NCBI RefSeq assembly: GCF_003260975.1
Contig: NZ_CP030041.1
Coordinates: forward strand, 905,001 to 969,000
Origin: Echinicola strongylocentroti
Lineage (GTDB): Bacteria; Bacteroidota; Bacteroidia; Cytophagales; Cyclobacteriaceae
Reading direction: 5' to 3'
Length of the DNA: 64,000 nt
In this document: positions 26,283-36,285 of the stretch, one piece after another
How the letters are laid out: each line of letters starts with the position of its first letter
Numbering within the stretch: the first letter of the stretch is position 1
Position numbers and translations under genes: made by a program
Notes under the pieces: generated by a model
Seen by the model: only the letters and a program-made list of their open reading frames with translations
What the model was told of the DNA's origin: nothing
Databases searched by the model: none

Positions 26283-27410
26283 TTATTCCACGGTCACGGA
26301 ATGTGTATAATTAGACCCTTCGGCATTGAAAATAACCTGGATGTCTGCAGCGGAATTGTCCACCTCGGTGGCAAATTTAAAGCAGTTGTTCCAGCGGTCA
26401 TTGGTCACGGGCACCATGTACCAATAAGCCGGACCAGTGGTTTCATTTGGTCGCTGGTTGTCGCCATTGGTACTTCCAAACCACTCTTCGGCGGTGTTGC
26501 CTTCGGCATCAGTGACCATAAAACGGAACTTGTACCGCTCATCTCTGCCCCAATCCTCCTGCCTAAACTCGATCGGAAAGTCGTCTACCATCCAGGTACC
26601 ATTTGATGAATATGGCAGTGCCGTGAGAAATTCCCCATTCGGTGCAAACCACAACTCCACCTCCCCAATCTCATGTATTTCGGTGGTTCCATTGGAGAAA
26701 TCGACCCGGATACGGTAGACTTTTTCGTCACCTGTATATGCTGTTTCTCCATCTGCCCGCAGCTTCTCACCATCGATATAGTAAGTATCCGGTTCACCGG
26801 AATTTCTTTCCGCAAAGGCATAGGATCCTTCTGTCAAGGAAGTATACGCTTCAAAGGTATTGGCACTGGTCTTTTTCATCAATATGGCGTTGCCAAGGTC
26901 CTCTCCTGCTTCCGTGGCAGAACCTGTCAGGTACAATTCATCAGGGGCAGGAAAACCGGCTGGCCTTTCCACTTCTATCGTTCTGATATCCATGATTTCC
27001 TGTACATTAATTCCTTTTGAGGACTGTACTGACCACTGGAGCTTCCCTACCGCTTCGGGTTGGATGCCCGCCCTTTCGGCAATGCTGTTCAGCTCTGAGA
27101 ATGGCAGTGTCAGTCTCCGCTGCATTCCTCTACCATCTGACGGAATGATAAACAATGGATCGGAGAAATCTCCCCCTTCTTCATCAAACACCACATCATA
27201 GAGTACCACACCATTGTCTTCAGCTTTGGCAGCTTCCCACTCAAATATGGCCGAACTCTGCGCACCGAGGTTCATATAGGCATTGTTTTCTGGAGAATAT
27301 AAGGCCTGCACAGGAGTTACTTCCGTATGCATCTCAGTATCTTCCTGACAGCCCCAAAAGGCCAGCAGCACCATCATAAATGAAAGGAGTTTATAGCTTG
27401 TATTTTTCAT
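26283..27410 (-). CDS. SusE-like surface glycan-binding lipoprotein
   Basis: 375 residues. Lipobox WGC (Cys about 21), an N-terminal SusE-type Ig-like domain (VQALYSPENNAYMNLG, FEWEAAK), then starch-binding-like tandem domains (LYLTGSATEAGEDLGNAILMKK about 160, then EVELWFAPNGEFLTALPY). It is third in the order SusC-SusD-SusE. It probably binds alpha-mannan at the cell surface. 31 bp from SusD, same strand, so one operon. Confidence 0.85.
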   Translation of the reverse strand: MKNTSYKLLSFMMVLLAFWGCQEDTEMHTEVTPVQALYSPENNAYMNLGAQSSAIFEWEAAKAEDNGVVLYDVVFDEEGGDFSDPLFIIPSDGRGMQRRLTLPFSELNSIAERAGIQPEAVGKLQWSVQSSKGINVQEIMDIRTIEVERPAGFPAPDELYLTGSATEAGEDLGNAILMKKTSANTFEAYTSLTEGSYAFAERNSGEPDTYYIDGEKLRADGETAYTGDEKVYRIRVDFSNGTTEIHEIGEVELWFAPNGEFLTALPYSSNGTWMVDDFPIEFRQEDWGRDERYKFRFMVTDAEGNTAEEWFGSTNGDNQRPNETTGPAYWYMVPVTNDRWNNCFKFATEVDNSAADIQVIFNAEGSNYTHSVTVE

Positions 27411-27441
27411 TGTTGTATTGTTTTCAGGTTATTGTTCAGGT

Positions 27442-29073
27442 TTATTCCCAGCCGGGATTTTGGGTCAAATTAGCATTCAGGTTGCGTTCATCACGAGGGA
27501 TAGGCCACAGGTAATGCTTGGAAGGATCAAAAGTCCTAAGGTTCACCCGCAAGTAGCCATTGTCTTCGGACGGTGGACCATACTGGGCGCCGTGGGCCCA
27601 GCCATTCAGCACATCTTCAGCAATGCGCCATCTACGGATATCAAACACCCGCAGGCCTTCCATGGCCAGCTCAATTCTCCGTTCGTTCCTGATCGCCTCT
27701 CTCCAACCTTCCTGGCCAAGATCGGCATCAAAATCCAATGCCGCCGGGGCTTCAAACCCTGCCCTTTCGCGAAGTGCCCTGACCGTCTCGTCCCAAGTGG
27801 TCTGGTCCATTTGATTAAGTTCATTCTTGGCCTCTGCATACATCAGCAGCACATCGGCATAGCGAAAAAGCATCAAGTTTAGCCCTGAAGCATAATCCGT
27901 ATTGCGCGAGGGATCAAAATACTTTCGGGTATAATACCCTGTCGTCGTGGATGACGAACCCGGCACATATTCATCCGGTGCTGATTCATCCGGATCTGTC
28001 CCCGGCTCGATATAAATGGTATGGGTATCGCCATTGTCTTCCCATTCATAAAGGTGGTAAACAATGGTCGCTGTCAACCTTGGATCCCTGTTATCATATG
28101 GATCACTCTCCTCATAACCGGAATTGGGATCAGAAATGGGCAATCCATTTTCCATTAGATAGCTGTCCACCAATTCCTGCGTGGGTGCCAGGGCATTGAG
28201 ACGGGCACCAGCTGACAGAGGTGCCATGTCAAAGAACTCAGCCCAAGTGCGCAACTGCGGCACATACTGCAGGCTGAGGATATCTTCTTGGCTGAACTGG
28301 TTTTCAGGCATAAACAGCCCCTCATAAGAAGGAAAAAGTCCATAACTGCCGTATTCCTCTCCCATAATCAATGGCTCGGTAGTAGCCACTACCTCTTGCC
28401 ACTGGCCTTCATACAGGTGAACCCGTGCTTTGAGTGCCATGGCTGCACCGCTGGTGATGCGGCCCCGTTCTGCTTCTGGTAATTCCTGCTGGGTGGGCAG
28501 TACCTCGCTGGCTGCTTCCAATTCTCCCAGGATAAACTCCAGCACCTGGCTTTTTGGTGTTCTGGAAATGGTCTGAGCGTCCTCGATGGAGATGTCTTGG
28601 TCCAGTAGCGGCACATCTCCAAACCAGGTCATCAACTGAAAATGCTGATAAGCCCTGATAAAACGTGCTTCGCCTTTGATGCGTGCAAGTTCGGCTTCGT
28701 CCATATCCTCCACACGATCGATATTTTCCAATATGATATTGCAGGTCTTGATGGCACTGTAATTATCGTCCCACTGCGACTGGAGGCGCCCAAGGGAAGG
28801 GTCGTAGGTGCCTGCGGCCAAGGAAGCTGCTCCGGCATTGTCTCCGCGGCCATTAAAGGCATTGTCGGAAGCCCCTTCATTGAAAAAGAAGCGGTTGCTG
28901 GTAAACATCTGCGAATAGGCCGTATTCAACATGCTTTCTGCTTTGGCCGCGGAGGTCCAATAAGTCAGGTCCGTAAAGGTATTTTCCGGCGCCAACTCCA
29001 AGTCCTTGCAGCCTGTCCATAACAGTGTGCAACACGCCGATAACATGATTGTATAGTTATTGAGTTTTTTCAT
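27442..29073 (-). CDS. SusD/RagB-like nutrient-binding lipoprotein (mannan PUL)
   Basis: 543 residues. Lipobox LLWTGC (Cys 22), then the RagB/SusD pattern DLELAPENTFTDLTYWTSAAKAESMLNTAYSQM and helical TPR-like parts (FIRAYQHFQLMTWFGDVPL), and the C-terminal LRYADVLLMYAEAKNELNQ-like and DIRRWRIAEDVLNGW motifs. It caps the SusC transporter and binds the glycan. 12 bp downstream of SusC, co-transcribed. Confidence 0.95.
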   Translation of the reverse strand: MKKLNNYTIMLSACCTLLWTGCKDLELAPENTFTDLTYWTSAAKAESMLNTAYSQMFTSNRFFFNEGASDNAFNGRGDNAGAASLAAGTYDPSLGRLQSQWDDNYSAIKTCNIILENIDRVEDMDEAELARIKGEARFIRAYQHFQLMTWFGDVPLLDQDISIEDAQTISRTPKSQVLEFILGELEAASEVLPTQQELPEAERGRITSGAAMALKARVHLYEGQWQEVVATTEPLIMGEEYGSYGLFPSYEGLFMPENQFSQEDILSLQYVPQLRTWAEFFDMAPLSAGARLNALAPTQELVDSYLMENGLPISDPNSGYEESDPYDNRDPRLTATIVYHLYEWEDNGDTHTIYIEPGTDPDESAPDEYVPGSSSTTTGYYTRKYFDPSRNTDYASGLNLMLFRYADVLLMYAEAKNELNQMDQTTWDETVRALRERAGFEAPAALDFDADLGQEGWREAIRNERRIELAMEGLRVFDIRRWRIAEDVLNGWAHGAQYGPPSEDNGYLRVNLRTFDPSKHYLWPIPRDERNLNANLTQNPGWE

Positions 29074-29085
29074 TGTCTGAGCTCT

Positions 29086-32000
29086 TTAAAAGGTGATATC
29101 CAATCCAAAACCATAATACACCATCGTAGGGTAAGCACGGGCACTATTAGCACCACCACTTCTCATACTGTTGTCAAATTCTGATAATTCTGGATCTACA
29201 AAATCCACTTTGGAAAGGGTAAACAGGTTTTGGCCGGAGAGATACGCACGGCAATTTTGCATGCCCAGTTTTTCAGCAAGCGACTTCGGCAAGGTATAGC
29301 CTACTTGTACGTTTTTAAGCCGTAAGTATGCCGCATCAAACAAATACATGTCCGATCCCCTTCGGAAGTTATTGGTATTTGACTGGCTACCATTATCGGC
29401 CAGTCTGGGATAGCGGGCATCAGGATTCTGTGGCGTCCAATAGTCCAGCTGGTGCTCGTACATGGTCATGCCATAGTTATAGTGAAAAGGCTCCACCATT
29501 TCTCCACGGATCATCATGGTCCTATTGCCCACACCTTGGGCAAATACATTCAGGTCAAACCCTTTCACACGGACATTATAAGTCAATCCAAACGTCATTC
29601 TTGGAAAAGGATTGCCAAACACATACTTGTCATCGTCATTGATCACGCCATTACCATCGACGTCCACGTAGCGGTTATCTCCAGGCTGGACATTGAGTCC
29701 TTCTGGTTTGGCACCATTCTCTACTTCATCGACGTTTTGGAAGTAACCGTCCCTTTTCAGGCCCACATAGGAATTAAAAGGATAGCCCTCTTTTAGCAGC
29801 ACCTGCAGCTCTTCCATGCCGGTAAGTCTTTCTTCTCCCTGAAAGTCCAGTACTTTGTTCTTGGAATCGGCCAGATTAAAGGAAAAAGTATGCTCAAACA
29901 AGTCGCCTCTGTGGCGGTAGGTCGTGGTGATTTCCCAACCTTTGTTGCTTACTTTTCCATTATTAAAGTCCGGCAAAGAAGTACCAAACACCCCTGGTAC
30001 CGCAGGAGGCACCAAAATATCAGAGGTCACTTTATCGAAGTAATCCAAGCTCAAGGTCAGCGCTCCGTCCATAAAGTCCAAGTCGGCACCGATATTGAAC
30101 GTGGCTGCTCTCTCCCACTGGATATTGGGATTGGCATAGTTAAACCCTGTTCCGCCCACCGCGGCATTGTTAAAGCCATAGGCATTTTGGAAGGTGAAGA
30201 AGGTGGTTTGGTATTGGTAGTTTCCCACGTTCTGGTTTCCAAGCACACCGTAGGAAGACCTGATTTTCACCTCTCCGAAACGATCACGGTAACTGCTCAT
30301 AAAATCTTCCTCGGAGATTCGGTAGCCTATTGATGCGGATGGGAAAAAGCCCCATCGAATGTCTTCACGGAACTTGGAAGAGCCATCATACCGAAAGCTG
30401 AATTCTGCAAAATACTTCTTGTCCAAATCGTAAGAAACACGGCCAAACAGGGAATTCAAGCTATTTTCAGATGAGCTTTGGTTGGAGTTATAGCTATCTG
30501 GGTTAATAATAGTCTCCGTAATGGGGGTGCCCAGCTCAGGGTCTGTAAATCGCTTATAGATACCTACACCCCGATCAGTGTGGTTTTCATTGGATACCCC
30601 TATCAGGGCATTCACCTCGTGACGCTCAGAAAACAGCTTATTATACTGTAGCATCAACTGGGAGTTAAGGTCCAGTCCTTTTCTGTTTTCATCCGTGGTA
30701 TTTCGGTCTCCCCCGTAAATACCTCTTGGGTAAAAATCTACCTGCGTGGTCCTGGCATACATATTATTGGCATACATATTAAAGCCAAAAACTCCACGCA
30801 TTTTCAGGTCGCTGGTCAACTTCAGTTCACCGCTGATATTGCCAAATACATTATCATCTATGTGTTCTCTAAAGCCACCTTTTTCAAGAATCCCCAAGGG
30901 ATTGAATTGTTGTAGAATATCATTGGTCAGGTACCTTCCCAAGGAATCTTTTTGGGTATAATATAACGGTACCCTGTTGGCATCGGCCATCAGTGTTCCG
31001 CTGGAGAAGCTATGGTCCTTGATCAGCCTTCTGGTATAGGCCAATTTTGAACTCATCTTGAACCTGCCAAATTCATTGGTAAGGTTCATGCGAAAATTAT
31101 ATCGTGTGTATCCCTTTTCAGGTCCCACAAAATTGCTGCGCTGATCGGTGTAACCTGCCGACACCAAATAGGTCGAGTTTTCTCCTCCACCTGAGACCGA
31201 AAGGTTATGGTTTTGCTGAAGCGCATTCTTAAAAATCTCCTTCGCAAACCACTCCGTATCGCCGTTTTCCCTCATTTGACGGATTTGTTCAGGGCTAAAC
31301 ACCGCTTCACTCCTTCCCGCATTGAAAGCGGATTCATTGCGCAGCATGGCATTTTGATACCCGTGCACCGGTTGGGTAAAAAACTGCGGCGTATTGACCC
31401 CCACCAGGCCATTATAGGTTACTTTTGGGCGGCTATTTTTCTTGCCCTGCTTGGTTGTGATCAGCACGACGCCGTTATTGGCCCTAGATCCATAAATCGC
31501 GGCACTACCGGCGTCCTTCAGCACAGAGACACTTTCGATGTCCGAGGGATTCAGTAAGTTGATGTCACCACCAATTACCCCATCGATGACGATTAGGGGG
31601 CTATTATCACCCAATGTGCTGATCCCACGGATATTCAGGTTGATTCCTGCTCCAGGTTCTGAATTCCGTTGTTGGACGATCAGGTTGGCCGAAACACCCT
31701 GCAAAGCTTGGCTCATCGTGGCCACTGGCCTTCCTTCCAGCTTTTCTTGGCCTACTTGGTCCACGGCTCCTACCACGCTAAGTTTCTTCTGGGTGCCATA
31801 GCCCACTACCACCACCTCTTCTAGGGATGAAGTGCTCATGGCCAAGGTCACATTGATGGTAGACTGCGATCCCACCACTACTTTCTTGGATTCAAATCCA
31901 ATATAAGAAAACACCAATGTGGCTCCTTCTGCAGCTTCAATGGAATAATTACCATCAATGTCGGTCACCGTCCCTTTGCTAGGTTCTCCTTCTACGACCA

Positions 32001-32457
32001 CCGAAGCCCCAGGAAGTGGCTCTCCCGTATCGTCCAATACCTTTCCGGTCACCTGAATGAAATCCAATTGGGAGGGGCCTTCGGTTTTTTGGACTGTTGA
32101 TGAGGCTTTGGACACGTGGATGGTGCTGTTGATCTGTTTGAATTTTAGGTGGGTTTTGGAAGAAATATCCTCCAAAACGGATAGCAAGGATTGCTTTTTC
32201 ACTGAAATGCTCACCAGAGGAGTATTCCTCACTTGATCCAAATCAAAGGCGAACCTAAAATCCGTTTTTTGTTCGATGGTACGAAGTACCTTTTCCACCG
32301 GAGCATCCTCCAGTGCTAGGCTAACAAAGACACTTTCGAGGTCTTTCTGCTGGCTTCCGAAAGTTTGCTGGTGGGCCAGTCCTCCTGTCATACACATCAA
32401 GAGGAACAGGTACCGCATCAGCAGCTTTCTCCTGAAAACGAGTAGTTTTTGTTTCAT
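29086..32457 (-). CDS. SusC/RagA-like TonB receptor with STN domain (mannan PUL)
   Basis: 1123 residues. Signal peptide, then an STN (secretin/TonB short N-terminal) domain about 45-110 (EDAPVEKVLRTIEQKTDF), a carboxypeptidase-regulatory domain about 130-215, the SusC marker EVVVVGYGTQKK, plug (about 225-350: NLNIRGISTLGDNSPLIVIDGV), and barrel ending GFGLDITF. The STN domain marks signalling to FecR upstream (32500), so this transporter is probably part of a trans-envelope sensing relay for the ECF sigma at 38154. Confidence 0.95.
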   Translation of the reverse strand: MKQKLLVFRRKLLMRYLFLLMCMTGGLAHQQTFGSQQKDLESVFVSLALEDAPVEKVLRTIEQKTDFRFAFDLDQVRNTPLVSISVKKQSLLSVLEDISSKTHLKFKQINSTIHVSKASSTVQKTEGPSQLDFIQVTGKVLDDTGEPLPGASVVVEGEPSKGTVTDIDGNYSIEAAEGATLVFSYIGFESKKVVVGSQSTINVTLAMSTSSLEEVVVVGYGTQKKLSVVGAVDQVGQEKLEGRPVATMSQALQGVSANLIVQQRNSEPGAGINLNIRGISTLGDNSPLIVIDGVIGGDINLLNPSDIESVSVLKDAGSAAIYGSRANNGVVLITTKQGKKNSRPKVTYNGLVGVNTPQFFTQPVHGYQNAMLRNESAFNAGRSEAVFSPEQIRQMRENGDTEWFAKEIFKNALQQNHNLSVSGGGENSTYLVSAGYTDQRSNFVGPEKGYTRYNFRMNLTNEFGRFKMSSKLAYTRRLIKDHSFSSGTLMADANRVPLYYTQKDSLGRYLTNDILQQFNPLGILEKGGFREHIDDNVFGNISGELKLTSDLKMRGVFGFNMYANNMYARTTQVDFYPRGIYGGDRNTTDENRKGLDLNSQLMLQYNKLFSERHEVNALIGVSNENHTDRGVGIYKRFTDPELGTPITETIINPDSYNSNQSSSENSLNSLFGRVSYDLDKKYFAEFSFRYDGSSKFREDIRWGFFPSASIGYRISEEDFMSSYRDRFGEVKIRSSYGVLGNQNVGNYQYQTTFFTFQNAYGFNNAAVGGTGFNYANPNIQWERAATFNIGADLDFMDGALTLSLDYFDKVTSDILVPPAVPGVFGTSLPDFNNGKVSNKGWEITTTYRHRGDLFEHTFSFNLADSKNKVLDFQGEERLTGMEELQVLLKEGYPFNSYVGLKRDGYFQNVDEVENGAKPEGLNVQPGDNRYVDVDGNGVINDDDKYVFGNPFPRMTFGLTYNVRVKGFDLNVFAQGVGNRTMMIRGEMVEPFHYNYGMTMYEHQLDYWTPQNPDARYPRLADNGSQSNTNNFRRGSDMYLFDAAYLRLKNVQVGYTLPKSLAEKLGMQNCRAYLSGQNLFTLSKVDFVDPELSEFDNSMRSGGANSARAYPTMVYYGFGLDITF

Positions 32458-32499
32458 TATTTTGGGTTATTTAGTTAATGTTATTCGACGCTATGTCGG

Positions 32500-33552
32500 T
32501 TATTTATTGCTGATAATTAGTTTTCCATTTTTTATTTCATAATCAAAATTCAATGAATACTCCATTCCTTTTAGCACATTTTCCAAGCTTTCATTTTTGA
32601 ACTCTCCACTATATTTTCCAGTGAACTCCACTCCTGCCGCCAATTCAACATCCACATTGTACCACCTTGACAGACGGTCAAAAACCTGCTTGTAGGATTC
32701 TTCCCGAAACTTCAGGATACGCTCTTTCCAGCCGATCAGCTGATCATAGTCATATGTTCCTTTCGTAAGAGACAGGTCTCTCACATCAAAAAAAGTCGCT
32801 TCATCAGGGAGTAATGTGGCCGAAACACCATTTTCAGTGGCTACTTCTACCTTTCCGGTCACCACCGCCACATGAAACCCGTCATCCTCTGGGTATGCCC
32901 CAATATCAAAGGAGGTCCCCAGAACAGTGGTTTTCAATTGGCCACTCTGTACGGTAAAAGGCTTTTCGGGATTCTTGACCACCTCAAAAAATGCTTGTCC
33001 ATCCAGCTCCACGGTACGCTCTTCTCCAAAGCTGGAAGGAAACCGGATCTCACTGTCAGAATTGACCGTCACTTGGGAGCCATCCGGCAGTCGGAATACT
33101 TTCTTCATTCCCTTCGGGACTTTTCTCACGACCCAGTCTGCGACCGGGACTTCTTCACTTGCTCCAGTTTGTCCTATCTCGTAATAGCTCAACAGAAAAA
33201 ATCCCATCACCACCAATGCCGCAGCCATGGGAAGCCACCATTTAACCACCCTGTTTGGATACCTGAAGTGACTGTTATCGATTTCCTTATACTGCTCTTG
33301 CTTGACGTGATAATGGAGGAGATTGTCTTTGATCCTACTGAAGTCTTCCTGCGGCATTTGGTGCTGCTCTTTCCATGAAAGGGACTTGGCCAAATCCTTG
33401 GCCCTTACCAGCATTTCCTTCTTTTCTGGATGCTTTTCCAGCCAATGCTGCCAATAGCTATCCAATTCAGCATTGGAATGGGACAGCCACTTTATGAAAA
33501 GTGGATGCTTCAAAAAGTCTGCTTCATTTTTCGGGTCAAAGCTCATTGACAT
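32500..33552 (-). CDS. FecR-family anti-sigma factor (mannan PUL)
   Basis: 350 residues. N-terminal cytoplasmic sigma-binding part, one membrane segment (about 108-127), then the FecR periplasmic domain (RLPDGSQVTVNSDSEIRFPSSF, FEVVKNPEKPFTVQSG) and the C-terminal DUF4974 (FDRLSRWYNVDVELAAG). It relays the STN-SusC signal to an ECF sigma factor. 42 bp upstream of SusC. No sigma gene precedes it directly; the nearest one on this strand is at 38154, beyond the Anbu operon. Confidence 0.92.
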   Translation of the reverse strand: MSMSFDPKNEADFLKHPLFIKWLSHSNAELDSYWQHWLEKHPEKKEMLVRAKDLAKSLSWKEQHQMPQEDFSRIKDNLLHYHVKQEQYKEIDNSHFRYPNRVVKWWLPMAAALVVMGFFLLSYYEIGQTGASEEVPVADWVVRKVPKGMKKVFRLPDGSQVTVNSDSEIRFPSSFGEERTVELDGQAFFEVVKNPEKPFTVQSGQLKTTVLGTSFDIGAYPEDDGFHVAVVTGKVEVATENGVSATLLPDEATFFDVRDLSLTKGTYDYDQLIGWKERILKFREESYKQVFDRLSRWYNVDVELAAGVEFTGKYSGEFKNESLENVLKGMEYSLNFDYEIKNGKLIISNK

Positions 33553-33869
33553 GGGCGTTTTGGGTTATTACTCTCGGTACAGTACTAAAGAGACCGCTCC
33601 CTTTAAAGTGACCCCATCAGGTTTTACTTTTTTCCCAAAAAGTTAAAAATGCTATTTCCTCAATAAACTTGTCCCGCCTCTTATTAATCAAGTACAAATC
33701 ACGAACTTAAAGTAACAAACACCTGAAAAAACCAAATAATCACCAAGTATACCGATACAAAAACTAAAAATCACGCCATAAGTATTACTAAAAACGAAAT
33801 ATATTTTGCTTTTTATTAAATTTTAGTTAAATTATAGGTACATTTTTTACCAACTTTAACGAATCATAT
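33553..33869. other. divergent promoter region, FecR / Anbu operon
   Basis: 317 bp, AT-rich. It must hold the divergent promoters of FecR (minus) and the ATP-grasp gene (plus). Near the FecR start the minus strand reads TTTAAAGGGAGCGG and CTCTTTAGTACTGT, possibly sigma-dependent promoter sequence, but I cannot define boxes with confidence. Confidence 0.35.
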
Positions 33870-35294
33870 ATGGATTTAAGTAACTACCAATGCAAAGGGC
33901 TTTATGATGAGATGTTTCAAGAAGACGGCATCTGTAGGGCTCATTATCATCCCTTCGAAAAACTATTAAGAAAGACACATCCAAAGAAACTCAAACAATT
34001 ACAATTTTCGGCCAACAAAAGCCAGTTGGCCATGGGAATGACCTTTAATGTCTATCATAATGAAGAAGGCTTGGAAAAAATCCTGCATTTGGACGTCATC
34101 CCAAGAATTATTCCCAATGCTGAATGGCTTCAACTAGAGGCCGGCCTTAAGCAGCGCATCAATGCGCTAAACCACTTCATTCAGGACATTTATAACGATC
34201 AAAATATCCTTAATGATGGCATTGTCCCCCGGGACCTTATTGAAAACAGCAAAGATTTTCTAAAACCTTGCATGGGCTTGACTCCGCCTAAAGGCATCTG
34301 GTGCCACATCACTGGAACCGACCTGATCCGTGACAAGAGCGGGGAATATTTTGTATTGGAAGATAACTTGAGGTGTCCTTCAGGAGTATCCTATATGCTG
34401 GAGAGCCGAGAAATCATCAAGCGGGCATTTCCTAATATTCTCAATAAAACAGGTGTCATGCCGGTTTCTAATTACCCCACACGGCTTTTAGAAATGCTCA
34501 AAAACTTAAGTGTCAAAGACAAGCCTGTGGTGGGCGTACTCACCCCAGGGATTTATAATTCGGCCTACTTCGAACATTCCTACTTAGCCCTGCAAATGGG
34601 TGCCGAATTGGTCACTGGGGAGGATTTGATCGTCAGGGACAAAAAAGTGTACATGCAGACCACTCAAGGCTTCGAACAGATCGATGTCATCTATCGTCGG
34701 ATTGATGATACTTTTTTGGATCCTGAGGCGTTTAACCCCGATTCACTTTTGGGCGTTCCGGGGATTTTTGAAGCGTACAGAGCAGGAAATATAGCCTTGG
34801 CCAATGCTCCTGGGACTGGCGTCGCCGATGACAAAGCCGTCTACGCCTATGTACCGGACATCATCAAGTACTATTTAAATGAGACCCCAATCCTCAACAA
34901 TGTCCCCACTTATCTGTGCAGGAAGCCAGACGACCGCCAATATGTGCTCGACCATATCGAAGATCTTGTGGTCAAAGAAACCAATGCAGCAGGGGGATAC
35001 GGCATGCTGATCGGTCCAAAATCCACTCCTGAAGAACATGAAAAATTCCGGAATTTGATCAAAACAAATCCCGACAATTACATTGCCCAACCCACCTTAA
35101 ACCTCTCCACTGTTCCTACATTGGTAGATGACAGCGTGGAATGCAGGCACGTCGATCTCCGTCCGTATGTCCTGTATGGTGAGGAAATAGATGTCGTGCC
35201 CGGAGCACTCTCCAGGGTAGCCCTCAAAAAAGGCTCATTGGTGGTCAATAGCTCTCAAGGGGGCGGAAGCAAAGATACTTGGGTACTTTATTAA
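33870..35294 (+). CDS. circularly permuted ATP-grasp type 2 protein (Anbu operon)
   Basis: 474 residues, typical of the DUF404/DUF407 circularly permuted ATP-grasp family: NPLxxF-like opening, GVLTPGIYNSAYFEHSYLALQMGAELVTGEDL in the middle, and the C-terminal AAGGYGMLIGP with ARP-like basic part. Members ligate amino acids or peptides using ATP. First gene of a four-gene set typical of the ancestral beta subunit (Anbu) operon, 10 bp before the alpha-E gene. Confident from family and gene order. Confidence 0.92.
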   Translation: MDLSNYQCKGLYDEMFQEDGICRAHYHPFEKLLRKTHPKKLKQLQFSANKSQLAMGMTFNVYHNEEGLEKILHLDVIPRIIPNAEWLQLEAGLKQRINALNHFIQDIYNDQNILNDGIVPRDLIENSKDFLKPCMGLTPPKGIWCHITGTDLIRDKSGEYFVLEDNLRCPSGVSYMLESREIIKRAFPNILNKTGVMPVSNYPTRLLEMLKNLSVKDKPVVGVLTPGIYNSAYFEHSYLALQMGAELVTGEDLIVRDKKVYMQTTQGFEQIDVIYRRIDDTFLDPEAFNPDSLLGVPGIFEAYRAGNIALANAPGTGVADDKAVYAYVPDIIKYYLNETPILNNVPTYLCRKPDDRQYVLDHIEDLVVKETNAAGGYGMLIGPKSTPEEHEKFRNLIKTNPDNYIAQPTLNLSTVPTLVDDSVECRHVDLRPYVLYGEEIDVVPGALSRVALKKGSLVVNSSQGGGSKDTWVLY

Positions 35295-35304
35295 ACAATC
35301 AACT

Positions 35305-36285
35305 ATGTTAAGTCGCGTCGCAAATTCAATTTATTGGCTGGGAAGATACCTCGAGCGGGCAGAAAACTATGCCCGTTTTATAGATGTTAATTTTAACCTC
35401 ATGCTCGACCTCCCTCCCGGCCTAAAAGCCCAATGGGAACCCTTGGTACTGGCTACAGGAGACCATGCCCACTATGTCAAAAGCCACAAGGATTTTGACA
35501 AACGGTCAGTGATCTTTTTTATGACCTTGGACCGATCCAATCCCAACTCCATTCTATCGGCCATTACCTATGCCCGTGAAAACGGCCGGATCGTAAGGGA
35601 ACACCTGAGCAAAGAAACCTGGGAGAAGATCAACGGACTATACCATATGCTCAACAATACCTCCGAACGAAAGATATGGGGGAAAAAAGATCCCCGAAGC
35701 TTCTTTGAAGACATCAAATACCAAATCCAATTACTCTATGGACTCGCTGACACCACCGTGGCCCGTACCGAAGGCTGGTATTTCAGGACCTTGGGGATGT
35801 ACCTGGAAAGGGCCGACAAAACCAGCAGGATACTGGACGTAAAATACCATATGTTACTGCCTTCTCCACAGGAAGTAGGTAGCCCATTGGATTTTCTGCA
35901 CTGGAATGCTTTGCTAAAATCGGTTTCGGCATTTAATACCTACAGAAGACTTTATGGCACCATCGAATCCAGCGGACTCTTGGAATTTTTGGTATTCAAC
36001 AGGCGCTTTCCACGCTCCATTTACTTCTGTATCAAAGAAGCCGAGGACTGCCTCCACATGATTTCGGACAGCCAAAATTATGACTTTAAAAACAGTGCGG
36101 AGAAAGAAATAGGTGCATTACGATCAAAACTGGCATTTAGTGATATTGCTGACATTATCAAAGATGGACTACACGAATCGATCGATGAAATCCAACAAAA
36201 AATAAATGTAATATCTTCGGAAATTGAACTATCTTTCTTCCAAATCAAACAACCATCTTTTACTCAAAACCAATCTCAATCATGA
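35305..36285 (+). CDS. alpha-E domain (DUF403) protein (Anbu operon)
   Basis: 326 residues, all-helical. It starts with the diagnostic MLSRVANSIYWLGRYLERAENYARFIDVN and continues with GWYFRTLGMYLERADKTSRILD. Alpha-E proteins always travel with the permuted ATP-grasp and transglutaminase genes; role unknown, perhaps scaffold or peptide ligation partner. It overlaps the Anbu start by 4 bp (ATGA at 36282-36285), implying coupled translation. Confidence 0.92.
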   Translation: MLSRVANSIYWLGRYLERAENYARFIDVNFNLMLDLPPGLKAQWEPLVLATGDHAHYVKSHKDFDKRSVIFFMTLDRSNPNSILSAITYARENGRIVREHLSKETWEKINGLYHMLNNTSERKIWGKKDPRSFFEDIKYQIQLLYGLADTTVARTEGWYFRTLGMYLERADKTSRILDVKYHMLLPSPQEVGSPLDFLHWNALLKSVSAFNTYRRLYGTIESSGLLEFLVFNRRFPRSIYFCIKEAEDCLHMISDSQNYDFKNSAEKEIGALRSKLAFSDIADIIKDGLHESIDEIQQKINVISSEIELSFFQIKQPSFTQNQSQS